DNA of 64,000 nucleotides from M55B112 sp964539395 (GTDB lineage: Bacteria; Bacteroidota; Bacteroidia; Bacteroidales; GCA-2748055): the NCBI GenBank assembly GCA_964539395.1, contig CAZIIU010000003.1, positions 1-64,000 on the forward strand, written 5' to 3'. Both the position numbers and the translations under genes were made by a program. The notes beneath the pieces are model-generated. The model did no database searches, was not told where the DNA came from, and saw only the letters and a list, made by a program, of their open reading frames with translations. This document shows positions 41,093 through 50,170 of this stretch, piece by piece (position 1 is the first letter of the stretch; every line of letters begins with the position of its first letter).

Positions 41093-41123
41093 GCAACCGG
41101 TTTTTTTTTAAAGAACCGGTTGC
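41093..41123. terminator. Hairpin between the peptide cluster and dnaX
   Basis: A perfect 10-bp stem (GCAACCGGTT / AACCGGTTGC) whose 11-base loop begins with T. It has no classic T run after the stem, so it is an unusual but plausible end for the peptide cluster. Confidence 0.5.
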
Positions 41124-41180
41124 ATTCCGCTTTATACTTTTTTCTTTATTATTATCTTTACGATCTGATTCAGCAAAAGT

Positions 41181-42290
41181 ATGGAGAGTTTTATCGTATC
41201 TGCACGGAAGTACCGGCCCGATAGTTTTAGAAGTGTCGTAGGGCAGGCAGCAATTATCTCCACACTTAAAAATGCCATTAAAAACGGGCAGCTGGGTCAT
41301 GCCTACCTGTTCAGTGGTCCGCGCGGTGTCGGCAAGACTACATGCGCGAGAATCTTTGCAAAAACCATCAACTGTCAAAATCTTGGTGAGAATATTGAAG
41401 CATGTGATACCTGTGATTCATGCACTTCGTTTAATCAAAGACGGGCATTTAATATCCATGAACTTGATGCGGCGTCAAACAATTCCGTGGATGATATCAG
41501 GTCGCTGACCGAGCAGGTGAGGATTCCTCCTCAGACAGGTAAATACAGTGTATACATCATTGATGAGGTACATATGCTCTCCTCCCAGGCATTTAACGCT
41601 TTCTTAAAAACATTGGAGGAACCTCCAGCACATGCAATATTTATTCTTGCCACCACCGAAAAGCATAAGATCATCCCAACAATCCTTTCGAGGTGCCAGA
41701 TCTATGATTTTAACAGGATACGTACCGACGATACAGTCGAATACCTGAAGTATATCTCGGAAAAAGAGAATATTACATATGAGGAGGATGCATTACATGT
41801 AATAGCGCGGAAGGGTGAGGGGGCCATGCGCGATGCACTCTCTATCTTCGACCAGGTAGTAAGCTTTTCTGAAAATAAAATTACCTATGCCTCTGTTATT
41901 GAGAATCTGAATATCCTGGATGTTGAGTATTATTTTTCCTTGACCAATGATTTTATTGCCAATAATGTATCAGGTGCACTTCTAACCTTCGATGAGATAC
42001 TGCAAAAGGGTTTTGATCCACGTAATTTTATCGGTGGACTGGCATCACATTTTCGTGACCTGATGGTATCGAAAGATCAGTCAACCGTCGTGCTTCTGGA
42101 TGCCGGGGCTTCTGTAAGGGAGCAATACCTTAAACAGTCCTCCCGGGTACCTGTAGAATTCCTCTATGGTGCACTCGAAATATGTAATGAAACAGACCAG
42201 CAATTGCGGTTGAGTAAAAACCAGCGACTTACGATAGAACTGGTACTCGTCAGACTTTCGAACCTTACTGAGGTTCAAAAAAAAAAATAG
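41181..42290 (+). CDS. dnaX: DNA polymerase III gamma form (dnaX, zero frame)
   Basis: The 369-residue product has the DnaX AAA+ core: SGPRGVGKTTCARI (Walker A), the four-Cys zinc finger CQNLGENIEACDTCDSC, YIIDEVHML (Walker B) and ILSRCQ with the sensor. It ends at TAG 42288 directly after an A11 tract (42277-42287). This is where clamp-loader genes in other bacteria shift frame to make a short gamma and a long tau protein. The long form would continue in the -1 frame to 42976. Confidence 0.95.
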   Translation: MESFIVSARKYRPDSFRSVVGQAAIISTLKNAIKNGQLGHAYLFSGPRGVGKTTCARIFAKTINCQNLGENIEACDTCDSCTSFNQRRAFNIHELDAASNNSVDDIRSLTEQVRIPPQTGKYSVYIIDEVHMLSSQAFNAFLKTLEEPPAHAIFILATTEKHKIIPTILSRCQIYDFNRIRTDDTVEYLKYISEKENITYEEDALHVIARKGEGAMRDALSIFDQVVSFSENKITYASVIENLNILDVEYYFSLTNDFIANNVSGALLTFDEILQKGFDPRNFIGGLASHFRDLMVSKDQSTVVLLDAGASVREQYLKQSSRVPVEFLYGALEICNETDQQLRLSKNQRLTIELVLVRLSNLTEVQKKK

Positions 42291-42976
42291 CCGATCAGAA
42301 AGAGAAAGAAGTCCGCGAGCAATCTACGGGTAAAGAGGAATCTTCCTCCAACAAAGATCCAAAGCAATCTACGGGTAAAGAGGAATCTTCCTCCAACAAA
42401 GATCCAAAGCAATCACAATCCGTTGACAAACAATCTGAAATATCTGCTTCTATAGAGAACGGAAAGGAGAACCAGGTGGTCCATACCAGGTCAGTTTCAA
42501 TAAAGGGTGTACTGAAAGGCAGGCCAAAGGAGATACCTGTCGATGATTCGGAGACGGCTGAAGACGATGTGGTGGCGTCAGCGGATGCCTCCTTAGGGGG
42601 GAGCATTCAGATCACTGAGGCGGATATTCAAAAGGCCTGGAAGGAATTTGCCCGCTCAGTGGAGAAAAGTCATCCAAGACTCTACAACACCCTTAGACAA
42701 CAAGTTCCAAACATGACCGCAGACGGAAGAATTCAGATCAATCTAAATACCAATGCGCAACGGGAATACTTTATCCAGAAGATTAAACCTGAGATCATCA
42801 GGTATCTCAGGAAGAATCTGGCTGATGTGGATTATGTGATAGAGGCCGGCCTGATCGAGAGTCAGAATGGCTCCAAAAAGATATATACCGATCAGGATAA
42901 ACTGGATTACCTGATAAGCAAAAACCCGGAACTTGGAAAACTAAAAAGCAGATTCAATCTTGATTTTGATCAGTAG
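42278..42976 (+). CDS. dnaX: C-terminal tau-like extension of dnaX, -1 frame
   Basis: From the A11 tract the -1 frame stays open for about 230 codons. It begins with a charged, repeat-containing linker (two perfect 45-base units encoding QSTGKEESSSNKDPK at 42320-42409), then a folded domain (IQITEADIQKAWKEFARSV, LYNTLRQQVPNM, IQINLNTNAQREYFI, ending KLKSRFNLDFD). No start codon is needed: tau would be made by slippage on the A tract. It may also be translated from an internal ATG at 42476. A fixed frameshift or base-calling error is the alternative. Confidence 0.8.
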   Translation, partial: KKKIADQKEKEVREQSTGKEESSSNKDPKQSTGKEESSSNKDPKQSQSVDKQSEISASIENGKENQVVHTRSVSIKGVLKGRPKEIPVDDSETAEDDVVASADASLGGSIQITEADIQKAWKEFARSVEKSHPRLYNTLRQQVPNMTADGRIQINLNTNAQREYFIQKIKPEIIRYLRKNLADVDYVIEAGLIESQNGSKKIYTDQDKLDYLISKNPELGKLKSRFNLDFDQ

Positions 42977-43114
42977 GATACATTTTATTCAAAACCAGGG
43001 TTGGTCGTCAGACCGAAATGGTAAACATGACATGAGCAGGTGGGGAATTTACATGAACATATCAGAGCTTTAATTGTATTATTATGTTAAACATTTTATA
43101 AAAAACGGTTACTT

Positions 43115-44389
43115 ATGGCAGCAGAAAAGATCATTAATCATTATGGCAAACTAAAGGTTCCGGATGAACCAATAATCCCTTTTATTGAAGGAGACGGTAC
43201 AGGCCCGGATATCTGGGCTTCATCAGTCAGAGTTTTCGATGCAGCAGTTGAAAAAGCCTATGCAGGAAAGCGTCGTATTGCCTGGAAGGAGGTGTATGCC
43301 GGTGAAAAAGCGTTCAATAAATCGGGCAAATGGCTGCCCGGGGAGACCCTTGATACAATCAACGAATATCTTGTTGCCATAAAAGGCCCGCTGACCACTC
43401 CAGTGGGCGGTGGAATCAGGTCCCTGAACGTTGCCCTTCGTCAGATACTCGATCTCTATGTCTGCCTGCGCCCGGTAAAATACTATTCAGGAGTTCCCTC
43501 ACCGGTTAAGAATCCTTCGACCACTGATATGGTCATTTTCAGGGAAAACTCTGAGGATATTTATGCCGGAATTGAATGGATGCACGGTACGCCTGAAGCA
43601 AGTAAAATACTAAAATTCCTGATAGACGAGATGAAGGTATCTTCGATTCGTTTTCCAGATACTGCTTCTGTGGGAATCAAACCAATATCGAAAGAGGGTA
43701 CCGAGAGGCTTGTGAGGGCTGCGATCCAGTATGCCATCAGGGAAAACAAGCCTTCAGTAACACTTGTACACAAAGGAAACATCATGAAATATACTGAAGG
43801 CCAGTTCAAGCAGTGGGGATATGAGCTTGCCGAGCGTGACTTTGGAGAGAGGGTCTTTACATGGAATCAGTACGACAAAATTGCTGAAAAGTATGGTAAG
43901 GGAAAAGCCGACGAGGCCCAGTCGGATGCAATGAAAGAAGGACAGATTATCATCAAAGATGTTATTGCCGATGCGTTCCTGCAACAGATACTTACCCGGC
44001 CGGCTGAGTATTCCGTGATCGCCACCATGAACCTGAATGGCGACTATATATCCGACGCATTGGCTGCTATCGTAGGAGGAATCGGGATCGCACCGGGTGC
44101 AAATATAAATTATATTACAGGACATGCTGTTTTCGAAGCAACCCACGGCACGGCACCCAAGTATGCTGGTCTCGATAAGGTAAATCCGGGCTCCGTCATT
44201 CTATCCGGTGTTATGATGCTGCAATACATGGGATGGAACGAAGCTGCAGACCTGATTGTCGATGGACTTCAGAAAACAATCCTTCAGAAGAAGGTAACCT
44301 ACGACTTTGCCAGGCTGATGGAAGGGGCCCGGGAAATGAAATGCTCTGAATTTGGCTCAGCCATCATCGATAATATGGAAAACGAGTAA
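43115..44389 (+). CDS. icd: NADP-dependent isocitrate dehydrogenase
   Basis: The 424-residue protein has the signature of the bacterial homodimeric enzyme: PFIEGDGTGPDIW, GPLTTPVGGGIRSLNVALRQ, FRENSEDIYAGIE, LVHKGNIMKYTEG, NLNGDYISDALAA and AVFEATHGTAPKYAG. It converts isocitrate to 2-oxoglutarate with NADP in the TCA cycle. It has its own 138-base upstream gap; ferritin follows. Confidence 0.97.
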   Translation: MAAEKIINHYGKLKVPDEPIIPFIEGDGTGPDIWASSVRVFDAAVEKAYAGKRRIAWKEVYAGEKAFNKSGKWLPGETLDTINEYLVAIKGPLTTPVGGGIRSLNVALRQILDLYVCLRPVKYYSGVPSPVKNPSTTDMVIFRENSEDIYAGIEWMHGTPEASKILKFLIDEMKVSSIRFPDTASVGIKPISKEGTERLVRAAIQYAIRENKPSVTLVHKGNIMKYTEGQFKQWGYELAERDFGERVFTWNQYDKIAEKYGKGKADEAQSDAMKEGQIIIKDVIADAFLQQILTRPAEYSVIATMNLNGDYISDALAAIVGGIGIAPGANINYITGHAVFEATHGTAPKYAGLDKVNPGSVILSGVMMLQYMGWNEAADLIVDGLQKTILQKKVTYDFARLMEGAREMKCSEFGSAIIDNMENE

Positions 44390-44426
44390 TTGCATAACTA
44401 TGTATGAACCTTAAAATCAATACACC

Positions 44427-44930
44427 ATGTTAAAAAGTAAAGTAGAAAAAATCCTGAATGTTCAGGTACAGAAAGAGGATTACTCCTCCCAACTATATCT
44501 TTCAATGGCATCCTGGGCAGAAAACCAGGGCTACAGCGGCGTCTCCGACTGGCTCTACGCACAATCGGATGAAGAGAGGCTGCATATGCTGAAACTTGTC
44601 AGGTATATCAATGAACGTGATGGCACTGCAGAAATCCCCGGCATTGAACAACCTCCCCGGGAATTTAAAAACCTGAAGGAAATGTTTGATGCCGTATTAG
44701 ATCATGAGCGCTACATCACTGACTCTATTAACGAGATTGTTGCTGCGTGTATGGAAGAAAAGGACTTTACAACGCTCAACTGGATACAGTGGTTTGTGGA
44801 GGAGCAAATCGAAGAAGAGGCATCAGTAAAGGATATCATCGACAAACTAAACCTTGTAGGTGATAAAAACCTCTATATGTTCGATCGTGACATCATGTCA
44901 ATGAGAGGCGGAGTGACAGAAACAGAGTAA
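44427..44930 (+). CDS. ftnA: Ferritin (FtnA type)
   Basis: The 167-residue protein is a four-helix ferritin. Ferroxidase residues lie in VQKEDYSSQLYLSMASW (Glu17), DEERLHMLK (Glu/His) and the third-helix EEQIEEEASV. Bacterial 24-mer ferritins oxidise and store iron. The gene is 37 bases after icd and is closed by a strong terminator. Confidence 0.95.
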   Translation: MLKSKVEKILNVQVQKEDYSSQLYLSMASWAENQGYSGVSDWLYAQSDEERLHMLKLVRYINERDGTAEIPGIEQPPREFKNLKEMFDAVLDHERYITDSINEIVAACMEEKDFTTLNWIQWFVEEQIEEEASVKDIIDKLNLVGDKNLYMFDRDIMSMRGGVTETE

Positions 44931-44952
44931 ACTGGGTTTATTTAAAGTGCAG

Positions 44953-44983
44953 GGCCACAGCGTTACAGCTGTGGCCTTTTTTT
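44953..44983 (+). terminator. Terminator after ferritin
   Basis: GGCCACAGC and GCTGTGGCC pair around GTTACA, followed by seven T. Confidence 0.9.
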
Positions 44984-45085
44984 ATTTCATTGTCTGCCAG
45001 TTATTCAGCATGGTTATTCTGGTATAATAATTGAACACACTCCCATATTAATATCCCGACGCCGGGGTTTAGAAAATAAAATAAG

Positions 45086-45093
45086 TAAATTTG
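45086..45093 (+). promoter_or_regulatory. TAnnTTTG -7 element of secA
   Basis: TAAATTTG lies 34 bases before the ATG at 45128. No clear TTTG at -33. Confidence 0.45.
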
Positions 45094-45127
45094 TACTTTC
45101 AAACAGAGCATATATACGCATTTCAAT

Positions 45128-48100
45128 ATGGATATCAATAATTTTTTATCAAAATTCTTTGGAAACAAGGCCGACAGGGATATGAAAGAGATTCTTCCCA
45201 TCGTTGACCAGGTTCAGGAGGTATATCAATCATTCAGCACCCTTACGAACGATGAACTCAGACAAAAAACTACAATTCTAAAACAGAAAATCAGGGATTA
45301 CGTTCAGGAGGAGGAAGATCAGCTTGCTGAACTTAAAATCATGGGGGAGGACCCGAATGTTGATGTTAACAAGAAGGAGGATATTTACAACCAGATCGAC
45401 AAACTGGTTGAAACCATTGATAGTAAATTTGAAGATGTGTTGCGTGAATCTATACCCGAGGCCTTTTCCATCGTTAGGGAGACTGCCCGGAGATTCAAAG
45501 AAAACGAGGAGATTGAGGTAACAGCGCTCGATTATGATAAGGACCTTGCCTCTTCCTCAGATTTCATTACCATTAAAGGCGATAAGGCATACTGGAAAAA
45601 CAGGTGGATGGCCGGAGGGAATGAGATTACTTGGGATATGGTGCATTATGATGTTCAACTGATCGGCGGAGTTGCACTTCATGAGGGAAGGATAGCAGAG
45701 ATGGCGACAGGGGAGGGCAAGACACTGGTAGCCACGCTTCCGGTCTTTTTAAATGCCCTTACCGGAAAAGGGGTGCATCTTGTGACGGTGAACGACTACC
45801 TGGCAAAACGTGACTCGGAATGGATGGGTCCTATCTACCAGTTTCACGGTCTGTCAGTCGACTGTATCGACAAGCATCAACCCAACTCCGATGCAAGGAG
45901 AAAAGCTTACAGCGCTGATATTACTTTCGGTACCAACAATGAGTTCGGATTCGACTACCTGCGCGACAATATGACGCATTCACCCGGTGAACTGGTTCAG
46001 CGAAGGCATAATTATGCGATCGTTGACGAAGTCGACTCCGTACTTATCGACGATGCCCGTACCCCGCTGATTATATCCGGACCTGTTCCTAAAGGGGATA
46101 ACCAGGAATTCATGGAGTACAAACCAAAGGTCGAAAGACTGATGCAGGCACAGCGCAACCTGTTTAATACGATTATCACGGATGCCAGGAAATTCCTGAA
46201 AGAGGGAGATACAGAAAAGGCAGGTTTTAAACTGCTCCAGGCACAGAAAGGTCTTCCCAAAAATAAATCTCTGATCAAGCTTCTGAGTGAAGAGAATAAT
46301 AAGTCCTTGATGCTCAAGACCGAGAATCACTACATGCAGGAGAACTCCAAAAATATGCATCTCGTTACGGACGACCTCTATTTCATTATTGATGAAAAGA
46401 TGAATTCCGTGGAACTTACAGACAATGGAATCGATCTGCTTACAGGAAGCTCGGATGACCCCGATTTCTTTATCATGCCGGATATTGGCAGTGAGATCGC
46501 AGAGATTGAGAAGTCGGACATGGAGGAGAAGAAAAAGCTTGAGACAAAAGACCGTATGTTGCGTGATTATGCAGTGAAATCTGAGAGAATTCACACGGTA
46601 AACCAACTCCTGAAGGCCTATGCCATGTTCGAGAAGGACATCGAGTACGTTGTAATTGAGAACAAGGTGAAGATCGTGGATGAGCAGACTGGCCGGATTA
46701 TGGAGGGAAGACGCTACTCAGACGGACTGCACCAGGCTATCGAGGCTAAGGAGAACGTAAAGGTAGAGGCCGCTACCCAAACCTGGGCAACGATCACCCT
46801 GCAGAACTACTTCAGAATGTACCACAAGCTCGCCGGAATGACAGGAACCGCAGAGACAGAGGCAGGTGAATTGTGGGATATCTATAAGCTCGATGTGATG
46901 GTGATCCCCACAAACAGGCCGATCGTACGCGACGACAGGGAAGACCTCATCTATAAAACAAAACGCGAGAAATACAACGCTGTGATTGATGAAGTGGAAA
47001 ACCTGATAAAAAACGGTCGACCCAGCCTGGTAGGAACTACTTCAGTTGAAGTATCGGAACTGCTGTCCAGGATGTTAAAGATGAAAAAGATTCCTCATAA
47101 TGTATTGAATGCCAAACTACACCAGCGTGAGGCCGAGATTGTTGCCCAGGCCGGAAAGGCGGGTACGGTTACTATCGCTACCAATATGGCAGGTCGAGGT
47201 ACTGACATTAAGCTAACACCCGGGGTTCGAGAAGCCGGAGGACTTGCGATCATAGGTACGGAACGACATGAATCACGACGTGTTGACCGGCAGCTGCGTG
47301 GACGTGCAGGCAGACAGGGCGATCCGGGAAGTTCCCAGTTCTACGTGAGCCTCGAGGATGACCTGATGCGACTGTTTAGTTCGGACAGGATCGCGGGTCT
47401 GATGGGCAGGCTCGGATTAAAGGAAGGCGAAGTGATACAGCACAGTATGATCACGAAATCCATTGAGCGTGCACAGAAAAAGGTGGAAGAAAATAATTTT
47501 GGCATCAGGAAAAACCTGCTGGAGTATGATGATGTGATGAATTCACAGCGCGAAGTTATTTATACCCGAAGAAAACATGCCCTCTTCGGGGAGCGATTGG
47601 GACTCGATATAGCCAATATGATTTACGATGTGACAGAGAATATCGTGAATATGTATCACGGTTCAGATGAATTTGAGGCATTCAAGCTTGAGCTGATAAG
47701 GATATTCTCTATTGAATCGCCTGTAAATCTGGAAGAATTTAAGAAGATCGACGCCGGCGACCTTGTTGATAAGATCTATACACTGATGCTTGAAACCATG
47801 AAGCGGAAGCGGGAGACCATCTCTTTACAGGCCATGCCGGTGATCAGGGATGTCTACGAGAAGCAATCGAAGGTCTATGAAAATATAGTAGTGCCTGTTT
47901 CCGACGGAATGCGGGTCTTTCAGGTGTTGGTCAACCTCGAAAAAGCCTATAGCTCTGATGGTGCTGAACTCGTTAAGTCATACGAGAAATCGATTGTCCT
48001 TGCTACCATCGATCAGTCATGGCAGGAGCACCTGCGCGAGCTCGATCAGCTCCGCCAGTCTGTTAGAAATGCAGCATACGAACAAAAGGATCCTTTGCTG

Positions 48101-48430
48101 ATATATAAGTTCGAGGCATTTGAACTTTTTACTCAAATGATCGACAAGGTGAACAGGGATGTCGTTTCAACGCTGATGAAAGCGCATATTCCCGTACGGG
48201 ATCCAAATGCGGTGAAGAAGGCTGAGTTGCCGAAAAAGATGGATCTTAGCAAATTTGCAGCGAATAAGCGGGAAACGCCAGAATATAATGATCCATCGGC
48301 GGCTGGTGATCCGAACCGTCCAAAACGCGTTCAGCCGGTAAGGGTGGAGAAGAAGGTTGGACGAAATGATCCCTGTCCCTGCGGTAGTGGCAAGAAATAT
48401 AAAGCCTGCCATGGTCGGCCCGGGCAGTAG
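45128..48430 (+). CDS. secA: Preprotein translocase ATPase SecA
   Basis: The 1100-residue protein carries MATGEGKTLVATLPVFL (Walker A), YAIVDEVDSVLIDDART (Walker B), the cross-linking and helical scaffold domains, TNMAGRGTDIKL and GRAGRQGDPGSSQFYVSLEDDLMRLF in the second helicase domain. It ends with the zinc-binding CPCGSGKKYKACHG. It is longer than E. coli SecA because of inserts at about 330-430, as usual in Bacteroidota. It drives export through SecYEG. Confidence 0.98.
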   Translation: MDINNFLSKFFGNKADRDMKEILPIVDQVQEVYQSFSTLTNDELRQKTTILKQKIRDYVQEEEDQLAELKIMGEDPNVDVNKKEDIYNQIDKLVETIDSKFEDVLRESIPEAFSIVRETARRFKENEEIEVTALDYDKDLASSSDFITIKGDKAYWKNRWMAGGNEITWDMVHYDVQLIGGVALHEGRIAEMATGEGKTLVATLPVFLNALTGKGVHLVTVNDYLAKRDSEWMGPIYQFHGLSVDCIDKHQPNSDARRKAYSADITFGTNNEFGFDYLRDNMTHSPGELVQRRHNYAIVDEVDSVLIDDARTPLIISGPVPKGDNQEFMEYKPKVERLMQAQRNLFNTIITDARKFLKEGDTEKAGFKLLQAQKGLPKNKSLIKLLSEENNKSLMLKTENHYMQENSKNMHLVTDDLYFIIDEKMNSVELTDNGIDLLTGSSDDPDFFIMPDIGSEIAEIEKSDMEEKKKLETKDRMLRDYAVKSERIHTVNQLLKAYAMFEKDIEYVVIENKVKIVDEQTGRIMEGRRYSDGLHQAIEAKENVKVEAATQTWATITLQNYFRMYHKLAGMTGTAETEAGELWDIYKLDVMVIPTNRPIVRDDREDLIYKTKREKYNAVIDEVENLIKNGRPSLVGTTSVEVSELLSRMLKMKKIPHNVLNAKLHQREAEIVAQAGKAGTVTIATNMAGRGTDIKLTPGVREAGGLAIIGTERHESRRVDRQLRGRAGRQGDPGSSQFYVSLEDDLMRLFSSDRIAGLMGRLGLKEGEVIQHSMITKSIERAQKKVEENNFGIRKNLLEYDDVMNSQREVIYTRRKHALFGERLGLDIANMIYDVTENIVNMYHGSDEFEAFKLELIRIFSIESPVNLEEFKKIDAGDLVDKIYTLMLETMKRKRETISLQAMPVIRDVYEKQSKVYENIVVPVSDGMRVFQVLVNLEKAYSSDGAELVKSYEKSIVLATIDQSWQEHLRELDQLRQSVRNAAYEQKDPLLIYKFEAFELFTQMIDKVNRDVVSTLMKAHIPVRDPNAVKKAELPKKMDLSKFAANKRETPEYNDPSAAGDPNRPKRVQPVRVEKKVGRNDPCPCGSGKKYKACHGRPGQ

Positions 48431-48501
48431 TCTGATTACTACCCGATCTGCATACAGGTACTTACAGACATTGAGCTCCTGAGGTTCTATAAAATAAACT
48501 C

Positions 48502-48550
48502 AGCCCTGGTATGGCGATGCGGCAGTCAAATATTAGCCAGGGCTTTTTTA
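48502..48550 (+). terminator. Terminator of secA overlapping the dapA 3' end
   Basis: AGCCCTGG and CCAGGGCT pair across 27 bases, followed by six T; the right arm and T run are also the last codons of the convergent dapA gene. Confidence 0.75.
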
Positions 48551-49413
48551 ATATCCCTGGTCAAAGCATCTGTCGCCCCGATTAACGGCAATCTTACATT
48601 GGCTTCCCCGAATCCAAGCTGCTCCATAAGCGCTTTCACGCCGGTCGGATTGCCTTCCCGGAAAATCAGTTCAAACAGCGGTAACAATTTATAATGTTGC
48701 TCCCTTGCCTGACTGAATTTGCCGGACAATGCTAAACGCACCATATCTGAAAAGATTGCCGGTAAAGCATTCCCGATCACTGATATTACCCCTGCAGCAC
48801 CCGCAGCAATCAAAGGAAGTGAAATTGCATCATCTCCTGAAACAACCTGGAAACCATCTGGTTTCTCCAGTATAATTTTCATGATCTGGCCAAAGTCTCC
48901 CGATGCCTCTTTTATGGCAGCTACCTTATCGCCCAGATCATAGGCAATGTCCAGCGTTGTCTGTGCAGTCATGTTCAATCCTGTACGTCCCGGTACATTG
49001 TATAGAATTAACGGAATGTCTGATGAAGCGGCAATGGCTGAGAAATGCTCTTTTAATCCCTGCTGGGAGGGTTTATTATAATATGGTGCCACACTCAGAT
49101 ATGCAGCAATTCCATTGCTTCCAATGGTGCGGATCCATTCAATCACCTCGGCAGTATTATTTCCGCCGGCACCCAAGACCAAGGGTACCCTGCCGCTGTT
49201 GACAGCTTTTACCACCTCAATGATTTTTAATTTCTCCTCCTTGTTCAGCGTTGGGGTTTCAGCAGTTGTTCCCAGTACCACCAGGTATTCAATACCATTA
49301 TCTATCAGCCGTTGGGTCAGGTTTTCCAATTGCTGAACATCCAATGATCCGTCATTTGCAAAAGGCGTGATCATAGCCACACCAGTGCCTGTAAAAGTTG
49401 CACTGTCTGTCAT
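48526..49413 (-). CDS. dapA: 4-hydroxy-tetrahydrodipicolinate synthase
   Basis: The 295-residue TIM-barrel protein has GTTAETPTLNKEEK, YYNKPSQQGLKEHF, LYNVPGRTGLNM (active Tyr) and VAAIKEASGDFGQI (Schiff-base Lys). It condenses pyruvate and aspartate semialdehyde in lysine and diaminopimelate synthesis. It is 6 bases downstream of a DUF6913-like gene, with which it is probably cotranscribed. Confidence 0.97.
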   Translation of the reverse strand: MTDSATFTGTGVAMITPFANDGSLDVQQLENLTQRLIDNGIEYLVVLGTTAETPTLNKEEKLKIIEVVKAVNSGRVPLVLGAGGNNTAEVIEWIRTIGSNGIAAYLSVAPYYNKPSQQGLKEHFSAIAASSDIPLILYNVPGRTGLNMTAQTTLDIAYDLGDKVAAIKEASGDFGQIMKIILEKPDGFQVVSGDDAISLPLIAAGAAGVISVIGNALPAIFSDMVRLALSGKFSQAREQHYKLLPLFELIFREGNPTGVKALMEQLGFGEANVRLPLIGATDALTRDIKKALANI

Positions 49414-49419
49414 AAAAAC

Positions 49420-49962
49420 TTACTTTGATGGATTTAACATATTAATATAATGCTTTACCTGTTCCAGAAAATAGCCGACTTCACAATCCTTGTTCGAAGG
49501 TTTGATCATCAAGTCAAGGTCGTTTTCCTCCTCAGTATAGCATCCGATTTTAAATCTTGCTTCTGAAAGGCGGGTCAGGAATTCGATGGTAACACTCTCC
49601 CTGAACCTCAGTACAAACAGCATGTCGGGATTCTTCCCAAAATAGCGGTCTGCTATTTCACCTTTCGGTGCTCCATACCAGTTTACATCCTTTCGTGTAA
49701 GAAACTCAATGTCCGGCCAGAGCAGCATTTCATGCGGAATTTCCTTCTCGGAAACATATCCCAATACAAAGGTGTTTATATCTTTTTGCTTCAAATATTT
49801 CACAAACTCCTTAACAGGAGGGAAACAACCAGGAAGCAATGTGTCAAAGATAATAACGGCATCAGTTGCAGTACTAAAATTCTGAACAGATTTGTCCCTG
49901 TTGATTTTACTGAAGCGCCTCTGAAGCACCCAGTATCCGATTCTCTTTCCCAGCCGGGTCAT
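49420..49962 (-). CDS. Conserved Bacteroidota protein, DUF6913-like
   Basis: The 180-residue protein starts with a basic stretch (LGKRIGYWVLQRRFSK) and then alternates strands and helices: AVIIFDTLLPGC, INTFVLGYVSEKEIP, FLTRKDVNWYGAPKG and MLFVLRFRESVTIEFL. I recall this type as DUF6913 in Bacteroidales, often beside dapA; no function is known. It is cytoplasmic. It is the first gene of the operon, with a -7 element TACTTTTG on the minus strand at 50151-50144. Confidence 0.75.
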   Translation of the reverse strand: MTRLGKRIGYWVLQRRFSKINRDKSVQNFSTATDAVIIFDTLLPGCFPPVKEFVKYLKQKDINTFVLGYVSEKEIPHEMLLWPDIEFLTRKDVNWYGAPKGEIADRYFGKNPDMLFVLRFRESVTIEFLTRLSEARFKIGCYTEEENDLDLMIKPSNKDCEVGYFLEQVKHYINMLNPSK

Positions 49963-50143
49963 CTATAATTATCTACTGTTTATACTAATCTGCCCTTGCA
50001 TCTGTTTACCAACTGTTCTCATGTACAAGGGTTTTAGCTGAACCTGCAATCAGTGTACTATTCCCCCGCAATGATGAATTCCTCTCCTGCCTTCAGCATC
50101 TCAGAACCCCTGTTCCAGGAGTTGGGTTATTCATCCTGAAAAA

Positions 50144-50151
50144 CAAAAGTA
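50144..50151 (-). promoter_or_regulatory. TAnnTTTG -7 element of the DUF6913-like / dapA operon
   Basis: TACTTTTG on the minus strand lies between the ligA stop and the operon, about 180 bases before the start codon at 49962. The leader has no visible motif. Confidence 0.4.
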
Positions 50152-50170
50152 CAATTTTTGAAGCAGAAAT

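Noticed and set aside
45980..46606. A 208-codon minus-strand frame
   Set aside because: It is opposite the well-supported secA gene.
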